NCBI RefSeq assembly: GCF_001529295.1
Contig: NZ_LLWK01000038.1
Span: forward strand, 434,001-498,000
Direction of reading: 5' to 3'
DNA: 64,000 nt
Source of the DNA: Flavobacterium sp. TAB 87
Lineage (GTDB): Bacteria > Bacteroidota > Bacteroidia > Flavobacteriales > Flavobacteriaceae
The notes beneath the pieces were generated by a model. The model was not told where the DNA came from. It ran no database searches and saw nothing but the letters and a program-made list of their open reading frames with translations. Shown piece by piece: positions 55,620 through 63,969 of the stretch (position 1 is the stretch's first letter; every line of letters begins with the position of its first letter). The translations under genes were made by a program, and so were the position numbers.

Positions 55620-56645
55620 TTACTGTCCGTATTCTTTCACCGCATCAATAAATGCTTTGGCGTGATCAACTGGAATATGAGGTAAAATTCCGTGACCTAA
55701 GTTTACGATGTATTTGTCTTTTCCAAATTCGTCGATCATTTCGTGGACCATTTTTTTGATGGTTGGAATTGGAGAAAGTAATCTTGAAGGATCAAAATTT
55801 CCTTGCAAGGTGATTTTTCCACCAGATAAGTAACGTGCATTAGTTGGCGAACAAGTCCAGTCTACACCTAATGCCGAAGCTCTACTTTTACCCATTTCGC
55901 CTAGAGCGAACCAACATCCTTTTCCGAAAACAATAACGGGAGCATGATCAGCTAAAGCTTCAACGATTTGGTTGATGTATTTCCATGAAAATTCCTGATA
56001 ATCAACCGGAGAAAGCATTCCGCCCCAAGAGTCAAAAATCTGAACGGCATCAACACCAGCTTTTACTTTTTCAATTAAATATAAAATAGTGGTATCTGTG
56101 ATTTTTTGCAACAAGGTATGTGCTGCAGCCGGATTTGAGAAACAAAATCCTTTGGCTTTGTCAAAACTTTTAGAGCCTTGACCTTCGACAGCATAACATA
56201 AAATAGTCCATGGAGAACCAGCGAAACCAATCAAAGGCACTTCGTCGTTCAACATTTCTTTGGTCAGTTTAATGGCATCCATTACGTAACCTAAACTTTC
56301 TTGAATGTCTGGAACATATACGCGGTGTACATCTTCCATCGAACGAATCGGATTTGGAACAAACGGACCAAAATTTTCTTTCATCAATACTTCAATACCC
56401 ATCGCTTGAGGAACTACCAAAATATCCGAGAATAAAATAGCAGCATCAGGAGCAATTCTACGAATCGGTTGAACCGTAATTTCAGAAGCAAGTTCTGGGG
56501 TTCTACAGCGTGTGAAAAAGTCGTATTTATCGCGTAAAGCAATAAATTCTGGCAAATATCTTCCGGCTTGACGCATCATCCAAACAGGTGGACGTTGCAC
56601 AGTTTCTCCTTTTAATGCGCGTAAAAATAAGTCGTTCTTAATCAT
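55620..56645 (-). CDS. hemE: uroporphyrinogen decarboxylase
   Basis: Removes the four acetate carboxyl groups of uroporphyrinogen III to give coproporphyrinogen III. The 341-residue protein has the family start [20 protein letters not shown], with the conserved arginines, [15 protein letters not shown], the [16 protein letters not shown] block, [11 protein letters not shown], and near the end the [20 protein letters not shown] segment with the conserved His. It follows hemD by 61 bases that include a near-perfect palindrome and is followed by a terminator-like hairpin. Confidence 0.96.
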   Translation of the reverse strand: MIKNDLFLRALKGETVQRPPVWMMRQAGRYLPEFIALRDKYDFFTRCRTPELASEITVQPIRRIAPDAAILFSDILVVPQAMGIEVLMKENFGPFVPNPIRSMEDVHRVYVPDIQESLGYVMDAIKLTKEMLNDEVPLIGFAGSPWTILCYAVEGQGSKSFDKAKGFCFSNPAAAHTLLQKITDTTILYLIEKVKAGVDAVQIFDSWGGMLSPVDYQEFSWKYINQIVEALADHAPVIVFGKGCWFALGEMGKSRASALGVDWTCSPTNARYLSGGKITLQGNFDPSRLLSPIPTIKKMVHEMIDEFGKDKYIVNLGHGILPHIPVDHAKAFIDAVKEYGQ

Positions 56646-56681
56646 AATTTATTGTCTTAAAGCGTTTTCATTATTTTTTGT

Positions 56682-56702
56682 TGTTTAAAGAATCTTTAAA
56701 CA
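56682..56702 (-). repeat. 21-base near-perfect palindrome in the hemD-hemE gap
   Basis: TGTTTAAAGA and TCTTTAAACA flank one central base. It starts right after the hemD stop and lies 37 bases before the hemE start. It may be an operator, a processing hairpin or chance in AT-rich DNA. Confidence 0.4.
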
Positions 56703-56706
56703 TAAT

Positions 56707-57363
56707 TTATCTGTACTCTGCAATTACTTCTTCAATCACATCTTCAATTGTAGGTTGCGTAGCGACTATTACATTTTTAGTTATCCCCTCTAGAGCGCTT
56801 GAGGTTGTAGTTCCAATGCAAAAACAAGTTTCATTTGTAATCTTATTGTCTTTCAAATAGCTTTCGATTCCAGACGGACTAAAAAATAAAATAGCTTTTA
56901 CTGGTGTTTTGATTTTTTGAGGAGTCAATGTAGTTTCATAAACTTGAATTTCATTAAATTTGATATTAGCGCCTTTTAATGCTTTTGGCAGGGTCTCTCT
57001 TCTTAAACTTCCACTAAAAAAAGTGAAGCTTTCACTATTGTAAATTAAAGTAATTATCTCTGCCAAATCGTCTGCGTAACCGGTGTAAGCGACCACATTA
57101 TAACCACTTTCAGAAAGCATGATTTTAGTTTTTAAACCTACGCAAAACACATTCTTAGATTTTAGTTCTGCTGATTTTGGATCTAGCAAGAAACTTTGAA
57201 CTGAGTTTTGGCTCGTAAAAATTAAATTATCATTAATTTCATTTAATGTAAACGGATTGCTTTGAGTCTTGATAAAATCGACTTCAATAACATTGAAATC
57301 AGCATTTACCAAGGCTTCTTTTTGATGGTGTAAAAGTGTTTTTGTGGATAGTATCTGAATCAT
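56707..57363 (-). CDS. hemD: uroporphyrinogen-III synthase
   Basis: Closes and isomerises hydroxymethylbilane to uroporphyrinogen III. HemD is poorly conserved, but this 218-residue two-lobed protein has recognisable features: IQILSTKTLL at the start, FTSQNSVQSFLLD, NVFCVGLKTKIMLSESGYNV, then in the second lobe ILFFSPSGIESYL and CFCIGTTTSSALEG. Position between trkA and hemE in a hem cluster supports the call. It is three bases from the trkA stop, so it is expected to be read with trkA. Confidence 0.9.
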   Translation of the reverse strand: MIQILSTKTLLHHQKEALVNADFNVIEVDFIKTQSNPFTLNEINDNLIFTSQNSVQSFLLDPKSAELKSKNVFCVGLKTKIMLSESGYNVVAYTGYADDLAEIITLIYNSESFTFFSGSLRRETLPKALKGANIKFNEIQVYETTLTPQKIKTPVKAILFFSPSGIESYLKDNKITNETCFCIGTTTSSALEGITKNVIVATQPTIEDVIEEVIAEYR

Positions 57364-57366
57364 GTT

Positions 57367-58074
57367 CTAGCTTCTTTTTTGGTATTCTTCTTGATCTAAA
57401 CAGTAGGTTTCTATATCTTTATTGTAGCCGTAAACCACTAAAATGTCATCTTGTAAAATAACAGTAGAAGGAACGGGACGGCCAATTGATTCTTTTACAA
57501 TCGATTTTTTACCTATTAAATTTTTCTTTTCTCTCTTTCGAATAATCGTGATCAAAGTTAAACGATATTTATCGATGGTGTCTAATTCTGCTAATGTTTT
57601 ACCAAAGAATTCTGGCTTTGCTTTTACTTCGGATATCGTATAATTATCATCCAATTGATAATTTTCTAAAGTAGATTTAAAATTAATTTGCTTGGTCAAT
57701 CGATCTGCTGATTCTTGTTCAGGATGAACAATACTATGAATTCCCATAGCCTCAAGAACCGTATCGTGAATAGGCGACAAAGCTCTACTTATAATTTTCA
57801 CATCGCTCAATTTCTTAATAATTGCGGTTGTGATGATTGCGGCACCTTCATTTTCTCCAATAGCAACCACTACTTTATCAGTATCTTTTAGAGGGAGAGC
57901 TTCATAAGACAGTTCGTTTGTAGAGTCCATCGCAATGGCATGTGAAATTTTATCTTTTACAAGATTCACTTTCTCGATATTTTTGTCTACACCAATAACT
58001 TCATTTCCTGTTTCGGTAAGGCTTATAGCCAATGACATTCCGAAATTTCCTAAACCAAAAACGATTATTTTCAT
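57367..58074 (-). CDS. trkA: TrkA/KtrA-type K+ uptake regulatory subunit
   Basis: A 235-residue cytoplasmic gating ring protein with one RCK domain. The nucleotide-binding motif is GLGNFG at residues 7-12, with the acidic end of the second strand at VIGVDKN. The RCK_N core includes ATDS-like IAMDSTNE and VVVAIGENEGAAIITTAI, then a TrkA-C domain (about residues 140-225: KPEFFGKTLAELD, LQDDILVVYGYNKD). It is the size of KtrA, which pairs with KtrB/TrkH. It is between trkH (10 bases) and hemD (3 bases), inside the hem operon. Confidence 0.9.
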   Translation of the reverse strand: MKIIVFGLGNFGMSLAISLTETGNEVIGVDKNIEKVNLVKDKISHAIAMDSTNELSYEALPLKDTDKVVVAIGENEGAAIITTAIIKKLSDVKIISRALSPIHDTVLEAMGIHSIVHPEQESADRLTKQINFKSTLENYQLDDNYTISEVKAKPEFFGKTLAELDTIDKYRLTLITIIRKREKKNLIGKKSIVKESIGRPVPSTVILQDDILVVYGYNKDIETYCLDQEEYQKRS

Positions 58075-58084
58075 CTAAACAAGT

Positions 58085-59827
58085 TTAGTTAATTAATATA
58101 TTTTCCCGCGGATATTCGTAAAACTGATGGTTCAATCTACGCAGTAATCCGACCATTAAATTCAGCATTCCTATACGACCAATAAACATAGTTAGAATGA
58201 TCACAAACTTACTCGGCTCCGTAAGTGTCGGCGTAAAATTGATACTTGACCCTACAGTACTGTAAGCCGAAAAACACTCGAAAGCTACCGTTAATATTGA
58301 CGTTCCTTCTGGTTCAAAAATCAGTACACCCATAATAGAAAGACCAATGGTGATTAACGATATGGATAAAATAGCAAAGGCGCGAGAAGTAGAATCTGCT
58401 GATATTCTTCGACCAAACAATTGGATTCTACTTTTTCCTCTGGCAACGGCAACAATATTCAATGTCGCTAATGCAAAAGTACTCGTTTTTATTCCACCGG
58501 CTGTTGAGGCTGGTGAACCACCAATCCACATTAAAAAAATTATAAAAAGAAGCGACGGTACGCCCATTTCTGCATAATCGGTTGCACTAAATCCTGCTGT
58601 TCTTGGCGAGACTGCATTAAAAGCTGCCGAAGTTATTTTTCCGAAAACGGTATCATGTTGCAATAGAGTATGATTGTATTCAGAAATATAAAGAAATATC
58701 GAACCTCCTACTAATAAAATCAGGGTAGTATAAAGTACAATTCTAGTATTTAAGGTGATAATTCTAACTTTTTTATGAATTATTTTTTTGTCAAAAAGTT
58801 CAAACACATACGTTTTCCAATAATGAAAAAAGTTAAAAACAATGTTATGGCCTAAACCACCCAGTATAATCATGAGCATCAGAATCCACTGCAGGTAATA
58901 ATTAAACTTAACCGTTGTATTTAAAATACCTCCAGGTAAAGTAGAAAATCCTGCATTACAAAAGGCAGAGATGGAGTGAAATATAGAAAAGTATAATTTA
59001 TGTTCGATAATTGAATTTTCGATAATTGAAGAATAAATGAATATTGCTCCAATTAATTCAACTGCTACCGTAAAAACAACCACGTTGAGAGCCGCTCTAA
59101 AAACATCTCTTAGCCCTTCATTGGCAATAAAATCTCGTGTATTTAAGCCTTCTTTAAACGAAGAACTTCCTCTGAAGAAAAAAGCAAAAAAGGAGGTAAA
59201 AGTTAAAATACCAATTCCGCCGAGTTGAATTAAAACAATAATTATGGATTGTCCAACAATTGTAAAGTCTACTGCCGTATCTACTACCGTTAAACCCGTC
59301 ACACAAACGGCGCTAGTAGCGGTAAAAAGCGCATTGGTAAAAGTGATTGAACCAGTAGTTGCGCTTGGAAGCATTAATAAAAACGCTCCAATTAGAACCA
59401 AAATCATAAAACTTCCCACAAATACAATAGCGGGATTAAAATAAATGTCATAAATATGACGAACTAAAACCATCAATCGAAGTAAGAAGTAAAAGATTAA
59501 ACCGCCTTCAATAACGGGTTTAATTTTTTGTAAAGCGTAATAAGAGGGAAGCGAGTAATTAAGAAACCAAATTATAGCAGCTACTATTAAAAGAAAAGAC
59601 AGAATAATCATGTTGATCAACACGACCCTTTTATTACTTTTAAATGTGTAATTGTAATATTTAAATGAATTAAAAGCCAATAATCCAACTGAAAGTAATA
59701 TTAATGCAACGACATGAGGTGAGTTATAATTATCCTCAAAATCATACCCAAAATCAAAAACTATAAACAGCAATACGATAATATCGAAAAAGCGATACAA
59801 GTAATTGAGTAGGGATTCTTTTTTCAT
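58085..59827 (-). CDS. trkH: TrkH/KtrB-type K+ transporter subunit
   Basis: A 580-residue inner-membrane K+ transporter. Residues about 10-125 form an N-terminal extension with about four membrane segments, before the SKT core. The four pore loops show the selectivity-filter glycines: SAVCVTGLTV, AFCNAGFSTL, SPRTAGFSAT and SAYSTVGSSI. The C-terminus MFIGRIGMLNLMVGLLRRLN is typical. It lies 12 bases after hemC and 10 before trkA. Genes between hemC and hemD on the same strand at these short distances suggest co-transcription with the hem genes. Confidence 0.92.
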   Translation of the reverse strand: MKKESLLNYLYRFFDIIVLLFIVFDFGYDFEDNYNSPHVVALILLSVGLLAFNSFKYYNYTFKSNKRVVLINMIILSFLLIVAAIIWFLNYSLPSYYALQKIKPVIEGGLIFYFLLRLMVLVRHIYDIYFNPAIVFVGSFMILVLIGAFLLMLPSATTGSITFTNALFTATSAVCVTGLTVVDTAVDFTIVGQSIIIVLIQLGGIGILTFTSFFAFFFRGSSSFKEGLNTRDFIANEGLRDVFRAALNVVVFTVAVELIGAIFIYSSIIENSIIEHKLYFSIFHSISAFCNAGFSTLPGGILNTTVKFNYYLQWILMLMIILGGLGHNIVFNFFHYWKTYVFELFDKKIIHKKVRIITLNTRIVLYTTLILLVGGSIFLYISEYNHTLLQHDTVFGKITSAAFNAVSPRTAGFSATDYAEMGVPSLLFIIFLMWIGGSPASTAGGIKTSTFALATLNIVAVARGKSRIQLFGRRISADSTSRAFAILSISLITIGLSIMGVLIFEPEGTSILTVAFECFSAYSTVGSSINFTPTLTEPSKFVIILTMFIGRIGMLNLMVGLLRRLNHQFYEYPRENILIN

Positions 59828-59839
59828 AATGAGATAAAA

Positions 59840-60766
59840 TTACTTTTTTAAATCATTGCGAATGCTTATCATCAAACTAGTTCCGCCGTTACTCAAAACT
59901 TCTTGAGCCGAATGATAACCCAACTTTTTCCACTCTTCAATGGGAACCGTTTTGTCGATTTCGATTTTTTGTGCTCCATCTAAAGAGAATAGAACGCCTT
60001 GAAAATGAATGGTATCTTCATCTTCATTGTACGTTGCTAAAGCACCAATTGGAGCCGTACAACCGCCTTCTAAAGTTCGTAGAAATTGACGTTCAATATA
60101 GGTTAGAATTTCGGTTTCGATATCGTTTAATTGCGATAAAGCATCCAAAACATAATTATCACTTTCCATAGCAACAACAACCATCGCACCTTGAGCCGGG
60201 GCGGGAATCATCCAATCAAGATTGATAAAGTTGCCTGGTTTTAGGTTAATTCGTTCGAGACCAGCCGCTGCAAAAACAGCACCGTTCCAGTCGTTATCTT
60301 CTAATTTTTGCATTCTTGTATTTACGTTTCCACGCAAATCAACTACGCTATGTTCAGGGTATTTACTGAGCCATTGTGCTTGACGACGCAAACTTCCAGT
60401 TGCTATAGTTCCGCTTGCAGTTAAAAAATCAAGATTTCCTTTATGAACCAAAATGTCTAAAGTACTAGCTCGTTCTAGAACGGCAGCTTGTACAATGCCT
60501 TTTGGTAATGCAGTCGGCACATCTTTCATAGAGTGCACCGCAATATCAACGCTTCCGTTCAGCATTGCAATGTCTAGTGTTTTGGTAAAAATACCTGTAA
60601 TGCCTAATTCGTATAAGGGTTTGTCTAAAATAATGTCTCCCGTCGATTTGACAGCGATAATTTCGGTGTCGTAACCCAAGGATTTTAATTTATTTGCAAC
60701 AGTGTTGGCTTGCCATAATGCTAATTCGCTGTCACGCGTTCCTATACGTATTGTTTTCTTTGTCAT
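59840..60766 (-). CDS. hemC: hydroxymethylbilane synthase (porphobilinogen deaminase)
   Basis: Polymerises four porphobilinogens into hydroxymethylbilane. The 308-residue protein has all usual marks: IGTRDSELALWQANTVA, IAVKSTGDIILDKPLYELG, the catalytic Asp82 in HSMKDVPT, GTGSLRR-like ATGSLRRQAQ, the LRGNVNTRMQKL segment, and Cys236 in LEGGCTAPIGA which holds the dipyrromethane cofactor. It follows hemA after 134 bases that contain a hairpin and precedes trkH by 12 bases. Confidence 0.96.
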   Translation of the reverse strand: MTKKTIRIGTRDSELALWQANTVANKLKSLGYDTEIIAVKSTGDIILDKPLYELGITGIFTKTLDIAMLNGSVDIAVHSMKDVPTALPKGIVQAAVLERASTLDILVHKGNLDFLTASGTIATGSLRRQAQWLSKYPEHSVVDLRGNVNTRMQKLEDNDWNGAVFAAAGLERINLKPGNFINLDWMIPAPAQGAMVVVAMESDNYVLDALSQLNDIETEILTYIERQFLRTLEGGCTAPIGALATYNEDEDTIHFQGVLFSLDGAQKIEIDKTVPIEEWKKLGYHSAQEVLSNGGTSLMISIRNDLKK

Positions 60767-60805
60767 TTTTAGGTTTTACAAATGCCGTTGAGCAGTTGGT
60801 TTTTA

Positions 60806-60847
60806 TAATAAAACCATTAAGAAATTTAACTTCATTAATGGTTGTTT
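60806..60847 (-). terminator. possible attenuator hairpin between hemA and hemC
   Basis: AACCATTAA (60812-60820) pairs with TTAATGGTT (60835-60843). Read leftward it is followed by TTTTATTAT, so it is a weak terminator or attenuator. It could set the ratio of hemA to the remaining genes. Confidence 0.4.
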
Positions 60848-60900
60848 TAAATTGTATTTGATGGAATAAAATAAGTGCCAGACGAAATTGCTTTCGAAAT

Positions 60901-62160
60901 TTAATATTTAATTACGGCTTCAATTTTAAATACTTTCTCAATCCATTCAATGCTTTCATCTACCGACGTATTTTCGTCTTTCAAATGATTAGCAAATTGA
61001 GTTGTTATTTTATGAATCAATCGGTTCGTGATGATCTCGGCTTGTTCTTCGTTGAAACCAGCAATTTTTCTGCTTTGAAAATCTAATTCTGAATTTTTAA
61101 TTTCGTTTAGTTTGGCCTTCAGTGCATTAATAGTTGGAGCAAATTTTCGGCCCTTAGTCCAAGAATTGAACTCTTCTTTGATTTCTTCAATAATATCTTC
61201 AGCAGCAGGGATGTGTCTTTTTCTATTCTCTAAGGTTTCATCGGTCATTTGAGACAAATAATCCATGTGAATTAAAGTAACATGATCTAAATCGGTTACG
61301 TTTTCGTGCACGTTTTTAGGAATCGATAAATCTAATATCAACAACGGTTTCTTTAAATTTAAGATGGCTTTGTCAATCGTAGGGTTTTGAGCGCCAGTAG
61401 CCACTACAACTACGTCTGCTTTTTGCAATTCCAACTGTAAATCGGCATAATCTTTAACTACTAAGTCCAATTTTGCAGCTAATTTTTCAGCTTTATCCTT
61501 GGTTCTGTTAATTAAAGTTATTTGTTCGTGTTTGGTATGTTTAACTAAATTTTCGCAGGTATTTCTTCCAATTTTACCAGTTCCAAAAAGTAGAATATTT
61601 TTATTAGCAATATCAGGAACATTTCTAGTAATATATTGAACTGCAGCAAAGGAAACAGAAGTGGCTCCCGAGCTAATTTGAGTTTCGTTCTTTATCTTTT
61701 TACTCGCTTGTATTACCGAATTAACTAAGCGCTCCATAAAAGTATTGATCAAACCATTGGATTTACTTTGATTGAAGGCATTTTTAATTTGACTGATAAT
61801 TTCAAAATCGCCCAAAATCTGACTGTCTAGTCCAGTTCCTACGCGAAACATATGACTGATAGCATCTTGGTTTTTATAAATATAAGCGACTTTTTGAAAT
61901 TCTTCGACCGTACCGTTGCTGTTTTCACAAAGTAATTTGATGAGTTCGTAAGGGTGGTTCGCAAATCCGTAAATTTCGGTTCTATTACAAGTCGAAGTAA
62001 CTATTAAAGCTTCAATCCCTTCGGCTTCGGCTTGCATCAGTAGTATGGATTGTGCTTTGGCATCTAAACTAAACTTTCCTCTAATTGTTGCATCTGCTTT
62101 TTTGTAGCTGAGGCCTAAAGCGTAAAAAGTGGTGTTTTTGGACATATTGAAATTTTCCAT
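60901..62160 (-). CDS. hemA: glutamyl-tRNA reductase
   Basis: First committed step of the C5 pathway: reduces glutamyl-tRNA to glutamate-1-semialdehyde with NADPH. The 419-residue length is normal. The catalytic Cys58 is in TSTCNRTEIYG, followed by RVGTGLDSQILGDFEI, then the NADPH-binding motif LFGTGKIGRNTCENL, INRTKDKAEKLA and the AAEDIIEEIKEEFNSW helix. Start is at MENFNMSKNT; a second ATG is five codons later. A promoter-like pair lies 26-57 bases upstream. hemL is not in the window. As the pathway entry enzyme, its head position fits control of the cluster. Confidence 0.96.
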   Translation of the reverse strand: MENFNMSKNTTFYALGLSYKKADATIRGKFSLDAKAQSILLMQAEAEGIEALIVTSTCNRTEIYGFANHPYELIKLLCENSNGTVEEFQKVAYIYKNQDAISHMFRVGTGLDSQILGDFEIISQIKNAFNQSKSNGLINTFMERLVNSVIQASKKIKNETQISSGATSVSFAAVQYITRNVPDIANKNILLFGTGKIGRNTCENLVKHTKHEQITLINRTKDKAEKLAAKLDLVVKDYADLQLELQKADVVVVATGAQNPTIDKAILNLKKPLLILDLSIPKNVHENVTDLDHVTLIHMDYLSQMTDETLENRKRHIPAAEDIIEEIKEEFNSWTKGRKFAPTINALKAKLNEIKNSELDFQSRKIAGFNEEQAEIITNRLIHKITTQFANHLKDENTSVDESIEWIEKVFKIEAVIKY

Positions 62161-62185
62161 ATTATACTTTCCTTAAAAAGTTCAA

Positions 62186-62217
62186 CAAAATTATTACTAA
62201 GTATTTTATAAAAACAA
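62186..62217 (-). promoter_or_regulatory. putative hemA promoter
   Basis: On the minus strand TTG (62217-62215), 21 bases, TAATTTTG (62193-62186). This fits the Bacteroidota consensus, and would give a leader of roughly 20 bases. It is the best promoter candidate for the hemA-C-trkHA-hemDE run. Confidence 0.45.
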
Positions 62218-62447
62218 CGCTAGAGGGGCTTTTTGTATCGCTACGAGATTATTTGTTCCGAAATACTTCTAAAACACTGTTTTTAATAGATTTCGTAGTG
62301 ATTTCGATAGCTAACAAATCAACTTATATAGATACATTCTAAATAACAAGACTAAAATTGAATACAATTGCAACGTCATTTATATCGCTTGAAGTTCATT
62401 TTAATTTAAAGAAGTGTGTAAATCAAAAAACCAATTGCTTGTTTTAT

Positions 62448-62481
62448 AAAAACGCTATCGCTTACTGCAGATAGCGTTTTT
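62448..62481 (-). terminator. terminator of the globin-like gene
   Basis: AAAAACGCTATC (62448-62459) and GATAGCGTTTTT (62470-62481) form a perfect 12-bp stem with a ten-base loop, starting 13 bases after the stop codon, with T on the minus strand. The rest of this 333-base gap (62218-62447) shows no gene. Confidence 0.85.
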
Positions 62482-62493
62482 AAATAAGCTACA

Positions 62494-63084
62494 TTATTTT
62501 TGAATAATTGGTTTTCTTAATGATTCTAAAACTGCAACAATATCGGTGTACAATTCTGTATTTGCTGCTACACCGTTTTTATTGGCAGCTGCACCAACGT
62601 AACCTTCAAATTTAGTATAGGCTGCTGCATCAATTTTAGTTCCCATACGTGGATTTTGTGCTGGATCGTGTGTAGCGACCATGTTTAAACCAGTATACTT
62701 GTTTACAGCATTTGTACCGCCCGTATTAAAAGAAAAGAAATCAGTTAAATTGTCTGATAATTTTGCAATGTTTGTGGCTTGTGTTTGACCCGTTTCTGCT
62801 AGTAAAGGTGCAAAATGTTCTTGCAAGTTTCCAGAAGCGTTTGATTGCACATCGGCAACGATCAAACCAATGGTTGAGTTAATTACTTTGCGGAAACTCA
62901 ATCGGCCAGCTTCGATCATTTGTCCAGCATTATCTGGATCTGCTATCATTTTTGTTCCGCCCAAGCGCTCGTATATGCTCGCTTTTTCTGCAGGAACAAT
63001 TGGATCATCGTCGTTGTTGCAAGAAGTAAATGCAGCAGCGGATACTAGTAATACACCTAAAGTGATTTTTGAGAAATTTTTCAT
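62494..63084 (-). CDS. exported lipoprotein with truncated-globin-like domain
   Basis: A 196-residue lipoprotein (signal peptide and lipobox, Cys22 in AFTSC). After an acidic linker the chain looks like a group 1 truncated hemoglobin: SIYERLGG at residues 36-43, LTDFFSFNTGG near 113-123, KYTGLNM at 129-135, then His139 in VATHDPAQNPRM at the place of the proximal (F8) heme ligand, and a final helix pattern YTKFEGYVGAAANKNGV and LRKPI. Truncated globins are normally cytoplasmic; this one is anchored outside the inner membrane. It may bind heme, O2 or NO. It lies 17 bases downstream of an HMA-like protein gene and ends just upstream of the hem cluster. The family call is by eye. Confidence 0.65.
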   Translation of the reverse strand: MKNFSKITLGVLLVSAAAFTSCNNDDDPIVPAEKASIYERLGGTKMIADPDNAGQMIEAGRLSFRKVINSTIGLIVADVQSNASGNLQEHFAPLLAETGQTQATNIAKLSDNLTDFFSFNTGGTNAVNKYTGLNMVATHDPAQNPRMGTKIDAAAYTKFEGYVGAAANKNGVAANTELYTDIVAVLESLRKPIIQK

Positions 63085-63101
63085 AATAGAATATTTAAAG
63101 A

Positions 63102-63536
63102 TTAATTAAAAAAGTGATTTATTTGTTGCGAAAGTTTGTAGGTAAAACTGTTGGGGTCTATTGGGCAAACTTCTTTGTTGGCTAGGTTATCAGGTAGTAT
63201 AAAACGTTGAGCATTATAAGAGCCTTTGCTCATGAGTTCAGCATAAACTTGTTTAGAGTCGGTCATTTTATTGTTATGAAAATAAACGACCACATTTCTT
63301 TTGATGATAATAGAGTCGGAAGTAATGCCATTAATAGTTCTTAAATCGTGATTGATTTTTTTTGCTTCTACCGAATCGATATCGGATTTAAAATCAATGC
63401 GGCTAACTTGTAGATTTGCATTTTCGTATACCGCTGGTTTTGCTGTGGCAATGTGGTAAATTAAAATAGCAACAAATAACACCGCGATTCCGGACACTAC
63501 TTTAAGTCCAATTTTTAAATTTTTGTTCATTTTCAT
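63102..63536 (-). CDS. membrane-anchored protein with HMA-like fold lacking Cys pair
   Basis: A 144-residue protein of unknown function. One transmembrane helix (about residues 9-30) is followed by a beta-alpha-beta-beta-alpha-beta pattern at about residues 42-113: VSRIDFKS, DSVEAKKINHDLRTI, SDSIIIKR, NVVVYFHN, DSKQVYAELMSKG and QRFIL. That resembles heavy-metal-associated (HMA) domains, but the usual metal-binding CxxC in the first loop is absent (SDID instead). A lone Cys124 in EVCPIDP follows. An alternative start is two codons later. It is the first gene of a two-gene unit with the globin-like lipoprotein. The fold call is inference from pattern. Confidence 0.6.
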   Translation of the reverse strand: MKMNKNLKIGLKVVSGIAVLFVAILIYHIATAKPAVYENANLQVSRIDFKSDIDSVEAKKINHDLRTINGITSDSIIIKRNVVVYFHNNKMTDSKQVYAELMSKGSYNAQRFILPDNLANKEVCPIDPNSFTYKLSQQINHFFN

Positions 63537-63969
63537 AATACGTGAGATTTAATTTTTAGCTTTTTTATTTTGTTTCTCGGCGTTACTTTTACAGATCTAG
63601 TGGCCGATTGCACTTTTATTTACGAGAGCCGGTTCGATCTGGTTTTAAAAATTCGTCAGAATTGTTTTATTTATAATTATTATAAATAATTAACATTTTT
63701 TTTTGAGACGCTTTTTAGTAAGAAATACAGTGAGAATCAAGCATGAGCTAAGTCAGCAGAATGTTAAACGACTAGTAAAAATTTTATAATTTTAGTGTCA
63801 CTTATGTCTTTAATCATTAAAATGAAGTAATTTTGAGAACCATAAATGACTCTTTTTCGTTTATGATAAAAGAATAGTTGTTATCTTCATTTTTTAATGA
63901 TTAATTGTATTGGATAGCGCACAATATTTGGTTTTAGATCAATGCTATTTAAATAAAAAACAAACGACC
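63537..63969. other. intergenic region with divergent start regions
   Basis: About 430 bases of AT-rich DNA between the leftward HMA-like gene and a possible rightward gene at the edge. I saw no convincing promoter pair, palindrome or RNA gene in it. Confidence 0.3.

Noticed and set aside
63905..63930. Promoter before the edge gene (TTG...AATATTTG)
   Set aside because: The -7 box lacks its first T (AA instead of TA) and the spacer is only 15 bases.
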